From Gautieria morchelliformis (Eukaryota; Basidiomycota; Agaricomycetes; Gomphales; Gomphaceae), in assembly GCA_015179125.1 (NCBI GenBank), contig WHVA01000336.1:1-64000 (forward strand): DNA of 64,000 bases. The letters run 5' to 3'. Both the position numbers and the translations under genes were made by a program. The first letter of the stretch is position 1, and each line of letters begins with the position of its first letter. The notes below the pieces were generated by a model. The model made no database searches. It was not told where the DNA came from and saw only the letters and a program-made list of their open reading frames with translations. This document shows positions 1 to 10,157 of this stretch, in pieces.

Positions 1-1580
1 TTGAAAGAGTATTGGGCCCTGAATGCGATTGTTCCTGCCAAAACACCTTGAGCAAGGTGCAGGTCGTAGTTTTAGTAATCGGCCCCCAGACTCGATGTCA
101 ACTCGACCCCTGGCCGCCTGAAAGTACATTGAGGAACCTAGGGCATCCAGGTATACCAGTAATCCCCGACTCCGACTGAAAGGAGGGGGGTTCTGTCGAC
201 ACAACCTCGCTCGGATTCCAACGATCCTGGACGGATTATCTTAATTATGAACCTCTTTTTTTCTTTACCCCTGCGTAATATCTTCCTATCTTGCTTGTCA
301 ACACGAGCCCAAGATAACGATGACAATACGCATTGCACGGTTGTATTTTCTCATTGTTATCTCGGGCTCATGTTCTCTTTTAGGTCGCTTACATGTTTTT
401 AGCCCTCCTCCTTTTACATATCTTATCTCGTCCACTACTCCGAGGGTTCTGTCGACACAAGCTCGCTTGGATTCCTATGTTCCTGGACATCGCTCTTTGG
501 GCATGGACTGGCGTTGATATCAAAAGAATGCAGGTACGTTCAGCGACATATATACGAGCTGATTAGACTCCACCAATAGTACCGATTGTATTTTCTCATC
601 ATTATCTCTTGTTTTTTTCCAAGTTGTGGTCCCCGAAGCGGAGTCGGGGATTGGCGCACGAGCGCCGCTACGGATGAGTATGATACTTGTCATGTACTTT
701 GACGTATGCTCGGATCGATCGTTGAGAGGAACGTCTCCCATTCAACCTCTGTGACCAAAGTTTTGCCACCAACTGTACGTACCACGTCAAGAAAATCGTT
801 TAGAAAATATTATTTGAAAAATAGATTAGGTTTTGTTGTAAGCTTATGAAGCCCGGGCCCTCGTTCCACATGAATATTTTTTTCACTATGCTGCTATTTT
901 ACAAATAAGTAGGGTAAAAATTTAAATGATATACATTTCATCGAATGGAAAGCCTTTTCCACTACTTTTTTATGCATGTAGAACTGCCATTCTGGACACG
1001 ACAAAGGAACTTTATAGAACATGTTTATATACATTCCGTCAGCCTCCTGTCGACTTTCCTAACAGGATGAGCAAAGAGCTGCATTGGGAATCAAATTGCA
1101 AATGCCTGAGATCAGTAATCAGCTATCCATCCATGCACGAGCTGTGCCTGTTTTTACGTGCCTGTTTTTATCATGCGACCTCTATAATATTATATTGGGA
1201 ATTTACGTCCCAAGCGTTGCTTCTTCCTTGGGTGATGTAGTCGTACTTCTTCGAAATAAAAAATGAGCGGCATCATCCGACTGCCAAGATCCGAAGCTGG
1301 AGGTTGTGTTGGCTGTGCGTACGTAACCATCCTTTCGGCACCACGACTAACCCGCGCCTTCACAGTGATTCGCGAATCATGGCATACAATAAGAGAAATT
1401 CACTACATAGGTAACAACGAGGGAAAGCAGTATGTACCTTCAAGAGAAGCTGTAACCCAAGCATGCAGCAAAGGCTTTATTGCTAGCTGGAAGCGGTAAC
1501 ATGGGAGTTTCGGGAGAAGCAAAGGTGCATCATTTCCTATATATATCTTAACTCTACTATTCATATATTTAAATCGTATC
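1..1580. other. Intergenic, no gene recognised; short imperfect repeats
   Basis: I see no gene here: all open frames are short and lack family motifs. A segment near 190-230 (starting TTCTGTCGACACAA) recurs imperfectly near 444-485. A second segment containing TTGTATTTTCTCAT recurs near 341-365 and 585-605. The two pairs suggest an old, partly overlapping tandem duplication of about 250 bases. The last 100 bases presumably hold the promoter of the monooxygenase gene that follows. Confidence 0.5.
1538..1549 (+). promoter_or_regulatory. TATA-like element upstream of the monooxygenase
   Basis: The run CTATATATATC lies about 85-95 bases before the ATG at 1631. It is the only clear TATA-type sequence close to that start. 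Assignment as the promoter is inference from position. Confidence 0.3.
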
Positions 1581-1630
1581 TGTGTTCACACTGACACCAT
1601 CAGCATCGCAAGTGCCGGTCTTCAACTTTC

Positions 1631-3710
1631 ATGGACTCGTCAGACACCACAGCCCAAGGTATTACAGCCATTGTCAAACGATGGCTAGCTGTGTTTGCCG
1701 ATGCCGCAGCCTCTGGAAACGTGAAGGCAATCCTTCCTCTTTTCTTGAAGGTCGGTTGGCTAAGAGATATTCTTGTCTTCACCTGGACACACCGCTCCCT
1801 CCGCGGCCATGATGCTATTTTCGATTATCTGGATAATACTCTCGGTCCAGCCAACATCAGCAACGTTAGGCTTGATGAGGACCATGGTATTAAGCCAAAC
1901 CACGATCCCAAGCTACAAATGATCGAAGCTGCTCTCACTTTCGAAACGCCTACTGCTTATGGTAGAGGTCACATTCGATTGATGCGGGATAGGGATGGAA
2001 AATGGAAGGCATTCACTTTCTTTTTGACGCTCGATGATCTCAAGGGACATGAGGAGAAAGGTCCCGAGAGCGGGCACTATGATGGTCACACAAGAACATG
2101 GAACGAGGTCCATGAGGAGGAGAAAGCTCGCATTGAAAGGGACCCGCACGTTATCATCAGTGAGTCTCGCCGGTAGTTCATCAACTCAATGTTAATATCA
2201 CCGTGATAGTTGGTGCCGGTCAGAATGGGCTAAATGTTGGCGCACGGTTCCGACAGATGAACATTCCGACCCTCTTAATTGAAAAAGAAGATGTGGTTGG
2301 GGATGTCTGGAGAAAACGCTACCCGTCGTTAACTTTACACACCCACAATACGCACCATACCAGTGAGTGGATACTTACATCTAGGTCACGGAAAATTCCA
2401 ACTCAAACGTTGTCGTCAGTGCTTTACAATCGATTCCCGACAAATGCGCCAAAATTTACCCCTCGCGATAAGGTAGCAGCTATGTTAGAGCATTACGCTT
2501 ACAACCAAGACTTAGTTATTTGGAATCGCACCACGATACTTCCGACGCCGTCCTTCAACTCTATAACTAAGCGTTGGACCGTCAATATCCTTCGAGATGG
2601 GGTCAAGGTGACTTTGAACCCTTACCACATTGTCCTAGCAATAGGCACTCTAGGAAAGCCTTGGATTCCACCTCTTCCCGGAAGGGATGACTTCAGAGGA
2701 ACTTCCCTTCATGCTACTGATTTCAAGGGCGCGCCACCCTTCGCTGGGAAAAAAACCATCGTCGTGGGCGCGAGCCAGACCGCTTCAGACATCTGCCAAG
2801 ACCTTGCCTCTCGCGGGGCAGCTTCCGTTACTATGGTGCAGCGTTCAAGTACTGTTGTGGTTACGTGCGAGTACACAGTACAGCAATTAGAGAGCATATG
2901 GCCCATGCATTCTGATCCATTAGTTGGGGATTTCAGGTCGGCATCGATGCCCCTTGGATTACTGAAACAGATCGAGATAGGCAGGAAGGAGAGTAGGATA
3001 GCGCATCATAAAGAGATGCTCGATGGATTGTTGAAGGCGGGTCTAAACGTCAACCAAGGCCGGGAAGGAGCTGGCCAGGCACTCCTGGTCTTTGAAAGGC
3101 TTGGAGGTATATCATGTCGTATGCCATTGATCCTGCCGTAACACACTAACGATTGGTCTCCCTTAGGATACTGTACGAAATTCCTTTCGGTTCGAGAATT
3201 CAGTAACATTTACCTTGCATCTAGGGCTGGATCTTGGTACAGCAGACTTGATCATCAAAGGCGCTATCAAAATCAAGCAAGGCACAGAACCGGATTATTT
3301 CACCGATAAAGGGCTTGTGTTCAAAGATGGCTCGAGTCTTGATGCAGATCTCGTCGTCTTTGCTACTGGTTATGAGCCAATAAAGAACAGTATACGCGAT
3401 ATCTTCGGAGAAGTGCTATCTGCCAAGTCACTCCGGTGTGGGGGCTAGACGAAGAAGGGGAGAGCAGACGAGCCTACACGCCTTCCGGGCATCCCGGTGT
3501 GAGTCTCAAACGGGCACGCACGCGCGATTTACTGATGTATATGAAATATGTAGCTGTGGTGGGCTATAGGGATTTCATGACCTCCAGGTACTACTCTAAA
3601 TCACTCGTGAGTACTATATGAAGATGCAACAAACCAAATACGTGACAATGACAAACTTACTGTAGGCTCTGCAAATCAAGGCACGAGAGCTCGGGCTTGT
3701 CAAAGATTAA
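1631..3710 (+). CDS. Flavin-containing monooxygenase-like protein, seven exons, two frame breaks
   Basis: Probable FAD- and NADPH-dependent monooxygenase of the fungal class with an NTF2/SnoaL-like N-terminal region; substrate unknown. Exons read as 1631-2159, 2210-2362, 2420-3106, 3167-3172, 3225-3498, 3554-3606 and 3666-3710, all with GT-AG introns of 50-60 bases. Splicing at 2159/2210 builds the FAD-binding GAGQNG motif; GASQTAS near 2772 is the NADP site; FATGYE near 3360 is the family C-terminal signature. Exon 4 is only six bases, yet it restores the conserved GGYWLDLG stretch. The intron at 2363-2419 is 57 bases and stop-free, so an unspliced ORF runs through it. Two frame breaks are seen: near 3430, before VWGLDEEG, and near 3570, between GLWWAIG and DFMTSR. 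Each equals one missing G. Counting those two bases gives 583 codons, a normal family length. The gene is either a young pseudogene or carries sequencing errors in G runs. Confidence 0.8.
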
Positions 3711-5214
3711 TGCGCAGGATGATATTTTCTGCCACGAATGCGAAACGAAGGCGCTGACCGCCAGATTTCCGCGTGCGGGGATCTTGAAAACACAGATTTT
3801 TTATGTAAAAATATTGGCAATCAAAGGGAAATATGATAGTCGTTGGTACATTCAACTTCCTCTCAAGTTTCGGCATGCGTCAACCCAGCACTTTGCCCCG
3901 TGTTAATACGATCAGTTGTAATTAAGGCCCCTTTATCCAACCTTTTATCCTAACTCGGGAGTCGTGACGTGGGCAGCGTTGGTTTTATTGCACGCTTCTA
4001 TCTCTAGCCAGGGGAGTTGTCCGCATATTAACACCCCTGTGTCACAGATTTCTTGCGACATTCTCAGTTCCATTCGTCTCATCATTCAACTTTGTTTATG
4101 CTGCTGTCCCCGAAGATACGTTACGGAATTTGGGGGTTTCGCTCGCAGCCAGTCTGGACAATGCACTACGAAGACATTAGGATATCCTTCGGACCCAGAA
4201 ATCGTCTTTTGGCTCACCAAGGTCTGGGTGATGTTTCCTATCCGTGCGAATTGGGCTTGATGTCTTCTTTCCAATCTCGCTCAGAACACTTGCCGGAATG
4301 ATTAATTCACGTTGTTCGCCACAATATTGCGGCTGTTCTTCAGACCCCAAAATTATATTCTAGGTCTTAAAGAGTTATGCTACGGTATGTTGTGTCATTT
4401 TACAGCGTTGCCCTCGGAATTGCTTGAAGCTACTAGTAAGTAAGGTGCCAACGAAGGCCTCATTGTGCGTCCCCCGCAACTACAGAGGACCCAAAAGCGG
4501 GAGGGTGGCTGGCATAGAACACTTCGACTCTGAACCTGGGCACTGCCAGAGACATCCTGGTGATATTACTTGTCTCCGGTGCTGGAAACTGAATGAAATT
4601 CAGCACTGTTGGCCATATTTAGGCCATATTTCCGACTGCTTCTACTCTGACCGTGCGCTGATGCATCAGTCATGGTGGAAGATAATGACAGGAATGCGCT
4701 TGAGCCACTCGCAGGTCAGTACTCAGGTCGGCGACAGCCAGTCATTGTCTGACCTCTTGAAACGTTTCTGAGCAAGATGTTGTGGTCAGACATCTTGTTT
4801 CAGTTCACGGGAGACCATACATGTGATTTACTATATATACTTGTGCACGTGGCTGACCCTCCAACTTGAAAGGTATAAAATCCTGGCTAGCTTCGTGATA
4901 ATTTCTCTATCGCTGCAGCTGGGAGGTACTTAGGTACTCCTCAGGTATGACGGTGTCGTCTCATGGATAAAACCCAAATTAAAGGTCGTTCGTGGACCGG
5001 GGCGAGCAGGACGTGATCACAGGCTCCAGGTCGGCGTCGGTCCTCAGGCGGGTCACCGGTCTCGTCACCGGGAGTTGCGCCCATCCAGCTTCGGTCTTTT
5101 GTTCTACGGTCCTGTCGTTCTCCCAAACACTTTCCCGCTCTCCTCAACGTACTGACCTCTTGCTCTCCTTTTCATCCAAGATCTTTCCGAGTCGACTAGG
5201 ATATGGACGACGCG
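3711..5214. other. Intergenic, nothing recognised
   Basis: Short open frames only, the largest about 115 codons at 4424-4771, with no motif, no plausible splice structure and no resemblance to a known family. A TATAAA sits near 4873 without a recognisable gene after it. It may relate to the Gag-like remnant that follows. Confidence 0.4.
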
Positions 5215-6630
5215 GGCAACGGTAACGGATTCGACGCGTCGAGCTATATAGTGTATATCCACTGGGCCCTGTCCTTTTTCAAGTCTGGATGGGCCACCTG
5301 CTTTGCCAACTGGGTGCTGCACTCTGAAGCAAAATCCTGAGCCCAGCACTTCAGGACCTGGGCAGACTTTGAGGAGGAATTCGTTGACTTGTTCTGCCCA
5401 AGGAACAAGCAGCTCCCAGCTCTCACAAAGCTTGAAGGAACTGGCTGGCACCAGTCCAAGGATCCGATTGATGACTACATTGATGAATTCCAAGAGCTGG
5501 ATAAGTCTGTGTGGCAACTCCTTGTGGGAAAAACAACCTGGGTTTTCTGCTGAATCATCTGCAAAGATGAACTTTGTGAGGGGTTGCTAGATGCCACTTA
5601 TGTCATCATACCTCCATGGCCAAGTAGGGAATTGGTGTGCCTGGCACTTCGGCAGGATGACATGTCTCGACACTGAGATGTGGACAGAGGGTTGTGAGAA
5701 ATATAAGGGACAATGGACAGTGAAAGGAGTATGCAAAGACAATGGCTCTTTGCAAACATTGGACTCATAGTATAATTAGAATGTGTTTCTCTTGTATTTT
5801 GAAGGTCGCTGCTCACTATCAAAAACACCCACTTCACTCTATCTTACTTTGACCTATAGGCCATGCCAGATGAGAACAGTGACTATATAAATCATAGAGA
5901 CAACTATATACACTGAAGTAGACCTATAAATGTTGCCTTCTTGAGCCTCTCAGGGAACTCTACAGTACCTTTGTGAGCTTGAGGAATACCAGGAGGGTGG
6001 TCACCAATATTCAGCTTGTGTCCCAGAGTTTGGCGGTACCTGGTGGCCAATGCTGCACCTGGGGTTGCTGGATAAGCCAAGGGGTTGTCTTTCCTATGGG
6101 GGGTTGCCACACAGAATTATCCCCAAGAGCTGATCGATCTAGCAGAGTATGACAATGACAAGATGAAAGTCGTCAAGTTCCACTGGGTCCATACTATAAG
6201 GGCAACCTAGGCAGATACTCTACACTCAAGTGGCAAACTGGCAAAGGGGCAAAGACAAAACTCTAAGGAACCTCTTCACCAGTTAACTACCACTATATAG
6301 GCCACAGGCATCTAACTCTGACTGCCTGAACCCCAAATGACATCAGCGATCAAACCAAACATAACAAGGAGTGGATGGATGTGCATGGAACAGGAAGGAG
6401 ATAGACATGAATGGAACACAAGCTGGAAGGCATTGAAGGTGCAAGAGGCTCAGAGGCAGTGGGGGCCAAGGCAGGGGCAGCTACCTGTTCGCACAAACAG
6501 CAGCTTGGACAGTGTGTATGCAAATGTGAGCAAATATGAATGTGAACGAATCCAAAGGTACGTGGAAGTGAATGGATGTGAATGGAGTTCCCCTGACACA
6601 GATGATGACAAGATGAAAGTCATCAAGTTC

Positions 6631-8052
6631 TTTTAGGAATAATAGATCAGATATATCAGAATTGATATATTTGATGACTCAGGGAGTGGGGACTCTTCGT
6701 GCACCCCTGTGCACGGTATATGCGTGAGCTGACTAAGCTCTGTGCTGTCAGGGGACACCCTGTTTTCCATTTCCAGTTCCGACACCACATCCAGTTCCGA
6801 CACCATTTCCGACTCCGGTTCCAGTTCCGATTCCATCTCCGCCTCTGCTTTCGGAAATGATTCCGCTTCTGGGAGAACTTCCACCAGTTCTGTTCACCTT
6901 GCCAGTTCCACTCCAATTTCCAACTTCCACTCTCGGAACAGTGTCGGAAATCAAGCGACTCGCGTAATAGGTGGCATCAAGGGTCGATCAAGGGTCAGGG
7001 TGGTCAAGGAGATGCAGGGTGATGGCGGGTGCCAAGTGTTGTCCCTGGCTGCGCAGCGTAGTATAATACGGGCTCGCTGACATTGGGAGTCCTTAGACTT
7101 TTCTCTTTGGATTTCCCCTTGTCAGGTGAGAATCCCCTCTCTTGTATACTCTGTTCATTTATACATACTTTGCATTTCCCCTTGTCAGTTGTGTGGTAGT
7201 GTGATCTCCACAACCAGCCAGGGTTGCCCTTACAAGTGCGTCACTGATTGATGTAGGTCATGTGACTGAGTCAAGGAAGAAACAGGTGAGAACAGAGGAA
7301 CTAGGGGTCCAAAGCTCTCGCTTTCAGAACAGTATAGTGTAGCCAGTTATAGTAGACTCTCAACAAAGAATTAGAGAAATCTATCAAGAAATAAGCTCTG
7401 TAGCTATCAAACAAGTCTACAGTTACTTCAGGAGGTGAAACAGCAATTCTGGATTGTTCTGGATAATATTCTGGATGTTTTGTTTGTACATTTATGGTAG
7501 CTACTTATACTAAAATAGTAGTGACTACCAGTGTTCAAGATAGTGATAGAATGGGTCAGGATAATGTGGAAATGCTCCACAGGCTGCATACAGCTGTGGG
7601 GCAGGAACAATGATGGGGATACTTGTCCTACTGACAAGTATCTAAGCTGGGACCTTGGAGAAATGTACAAAGCCCCTTTCAACATGTAATACAGCTCGTA
7701 ATCAGTGGAGCTGGTCAGGGGAATACAATAGAATAGAAAACCTGTGTGTCCTGTGCTGTGTGCCTACAGCAGCCTTGGCAAGGCATTTGCCATCTCTGTA
7801 CCTCTCTCCTGAGGTAGCTATTCAGTACGTCCATAGATAGGACTGTATACTGTAATCTCCATTGTGTCCGACGTCCCTGTATGGGACTATTAGTCCCATA
7901 GCAATATTTCTTCTGACCAGGGCCCAGGTGCCTGCTTTCCAGGGCAGGCACTGTGATTGGTGCATGGATTATTTATCCCAGATGTTAGCTCAGTTAGACG
8001 ATTGTATAGACCTTAGAATAATGTTTGATATAGCTATCCATTTATTCTAACA
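6631..8052 (+). mobile_element. Solo LTR, family R1 copy A, with extra 490-base insert
   Basis: It starts TTTTAGGAATAA and ends TTATTCTAACA, flanked by the five-base duplication AGTTC at 6626-6630 and 8053-8057. No coding region of its own lies inside, so it is a solo LTR. It is closely similar to copy B at 37216-38154 over most of its length. Relative to copy B it carries about 490 extra bases at roughly 6745-7234, which include an imperfect TTCCAGTTCCGACACC-type simple repeat. The clean target duplication argues for a fairly recent insertion into the Gag fossil. Confidence 0.75.
6765..6910. repeat. Degenerate simple repeat, CCAGTTCCGA-type
   Basis: Repeated variants of TTCCAGTTCCGACAC, degenerating to CTCCGCCTCTG and TTCCACTCC. 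The repeat lies within the 490-base segment of LTR copy A that copy B lacks. Open frames across it (for example a Ser-rich one at 6742-7080) are by-products of the repeat. Confidence 0.6.
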
Positions 8053-8245
8053 AGTTCAGCCGAGGATTGGACCCAGGCCCACAGAACAAGGTCGCCCTGC
8101 TCAGAGACAGCATGCTGTCATGACTTGTTTATTTTAGCATCATCTGTCTCCATTGACTTGTCACTCTTTGATATACCAGTTCACTTTAATTTGCCATCTG
8201 ATCAGTTTTCATCAGCCTAGAACATACAACACAGATCATATTACC

Positions 8246-8692
8246 TGTTAAGAGCTGTTCCCAAGTCTGGACCTGAGGCCTTGGCCTTGGATCTTGCTTG
8301 GGAACCCTTCTTGGCTTAACTCAGGTTTCTATTGGTTCATCATTCACCCTGACTTCCTTTCCTAGATGATCCTGTTCCATTTCCTACCCTTCTTCCTGCT
8401 TGATATGGGCATTGATGCCCTCTTTCCATTCCTTGCAATTAGTATATGAACCCCCCATCATGTATGCTAAATCCTCAGTTCTGATATCAGCTTAGATCCT
8501 CATATCTTCCTATCCTCTGTCTGATCACATTCCTGAACCTCAGCTTGAAGCCAAATTCGTTCCTGAGTCTGTTTTCTGAAATTAGGGTGGAACACTGTAG
8601 TGGGCACAACCTATGAAGTTGAAGCCAAGCCTGTTTCCGATCCTCGGCTTGGCCCTCAGGTTGAGTCTTAAGTACGACTTATGTTCTGAACA
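8246..8692 (+). mobile_element. Solo LTR, family R2
   Basis: A 447-base unit beginning TGTTAAGAGCTGTTCCC and ending TTCTGAACA, flanked by the five-base duplication TTACC at 8241-8245 and 8693-8697. It is related to the minus-strand LTR at 19645-20097 (shared GCTGTTCCCAA-like start, GGGCATTGATGCC, and GGAACACTG...GAAGCCAAGCC blocks) and to 9150-9581. A TATATGAACCCCC block fits a promoter. A Ty3/gypsy-type LTR is likely. Confidence 0.7.
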
Positions 8693-8697
8693 TTACC

Positions 8698-10157
8698 TTG
8701 CACATCCATTCGCTCCATCTATTGTTTGATCAGGTTGCTGAGTTCTATCGCTATTCACATCATTAATCTTCAATTCCACCATCAGCCATGACCAACCCTC
8801 CCTGACTAATGTGATAATACTTCACTATCCCCATCATCTGTCAGCCCTGGAACAGCATGGGTGTTTGTATGGTCAGGGAGCATTCGTGTGGCACCACCCC
8901 CTTTCATGCAAGACCAACCACTTGGGTTGGAAGTCAATGCAGGATAGGATACATGCAGGTCCCAAGGCATGTCTTCCCAATTCTTCCTTCTCTAGTCCAT
9001 CTCCCTGTTGTTTCATGTTCACATTAGCAGATATGTCCTTTATGTATGTTTCTTCTATTACGTATCTCAGCTTCTCAGCTCCACACCTCCTGTGTTCTCC
9101 TGACCCATCATGGCCTCTCTCCCATTCGCTGAGATGCTCCGTCTCTTCATTATAAATAGTTTGTGGCACTCACTTCCAAATGCTTGGTCATTTGGGATGC
9201 CTCGGTAATGCTTAGCTTTTTGTACCTACCCTGGTTTCTGTTATTAGTTAGTTTCATACCAATCCTGTCCAATCAACCTTATCTTTCTTATCAGCTCTAT
9301 CTGGGCATTGATGCCATTTTCCAGATCCCAACTTTTGTATATAAAGCCCCTAGACATGTATGCTATCCCTCAGTTTGAATATCAACTTAGATCCTCATGA
9401 ACTGAAGTCCCTCATCTGACATCCAATTCCGAACCCTTGGCTTGAAGCCAAGATCCCATCCCAAAATACAGGGTCGAACACTGAGTGGGTGCTACCTATG
9501 AAGTTGAAGCCAAGCCCTCCATTCCAAACCTTGGATTGGCCCACATTTTGCTGAGTCTCAGCATGACGACTACTCTTAACATTGTCTAGTTTTCTATTGA
9601 CTTGTGACCTGCTCTTGCGCCATTTGTAATTCCCTTGTTCAGTATTAGTTGCTTGCCCTGTATATTTCAGCCATTTTCATAAGAACTTGCTTAGTACCTC
9701 TGCCTTATATGTTGTTGCAGCTCTTTGTATAAAAGGCTCTCCCGTATGAACTTCATTCTGTGATCAGATTATTGACTTCAAGTGCTACCTTCACTCAAGC
9801 CTCCTATTGTTAGTGCAGTAAACCCTTGCATGATCTGTGTCTCTAAGTTTTCTATGCCCCCTGCTGCCTTCCCACTCTACCTCCCACTCCATCTCCCACT
9901 CCTGACCTTTGACTTCCAATATTGACTTTGACTTGGAAACCTCAAATCTTTGTCAACCTCAGACACTTGTGACTTCCAAAATACTTAGGATTAGTAGTTC
10001 ATTGGGGGTGTTACATATACATTGAATCCTCAGCCCTTTCTAGTCCTGACAGAATATTTCATGATATGTAACAATAGATTAGCATACAGGTACTGAAAAC
10101 TAAGTCTATATATCATTGTATATTAAAAATGGCTGACTCAGTGTTTTGGGGTGCTGC
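8698..10157 (+). mobile_element. Further LTR-like pieces (R2-like to about 9581, R3-like 9582-10014)
   Basis: From about 9150 to 9581 the sequence repeats the R2 blocks GGGCATTGATGCC, a TATATAAAGCCCC promoter-like box and GAAGTTGAAGCCAAGCCC, ending CTCTTAACA. From 9582 to about 10014 it resembles another LTR family (R3) also present at 61374-62260 and 62330-62660: shared GCTCTTTGTATAAA, a CAGATTATTGACTT-like block, and an end like ATACTTAGGATTAGTAGTTCA. I found no clean target duplications and no coding region. The 8698-9150 part and the last 140 bases hold nothing I recognise. Confidence 0.5.

Larger units (their letters stand above)
5215..8115 (+). mobile_element. Fossil Ty3/gypsy-type Gag remnants, split by a solo LTR
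   Basis: Pieces at about 5240-5650, 6125-6200, 6590-6630 and 8053-8115 read like basidiomycete Ty3/gypsy Gag: an FEEEFVDLF block, a DPIDDYIDEFQEL block and a KVIKFSRGLDP block. The KMKVVKF-like block occurs twice, about 450 bases apart, suggesting an internal duplication. The last block is interrupted by the solo LTR at 6631-8052. No LTR, protease, reverse transcriptase or integrase of the same element is visible. It is heavily broken (at least several breaks) and looks old. Confidence 0.55.

Noticed and set aside
7981-8010. tRNA A-box-like TTAGCTCAGTTAGACGA in the R1 LTR (also in copy B)
   Set aside because: No B box, no cloverleaf can be drawn, and it lies in both LTR copies as part of the LTR sequence.
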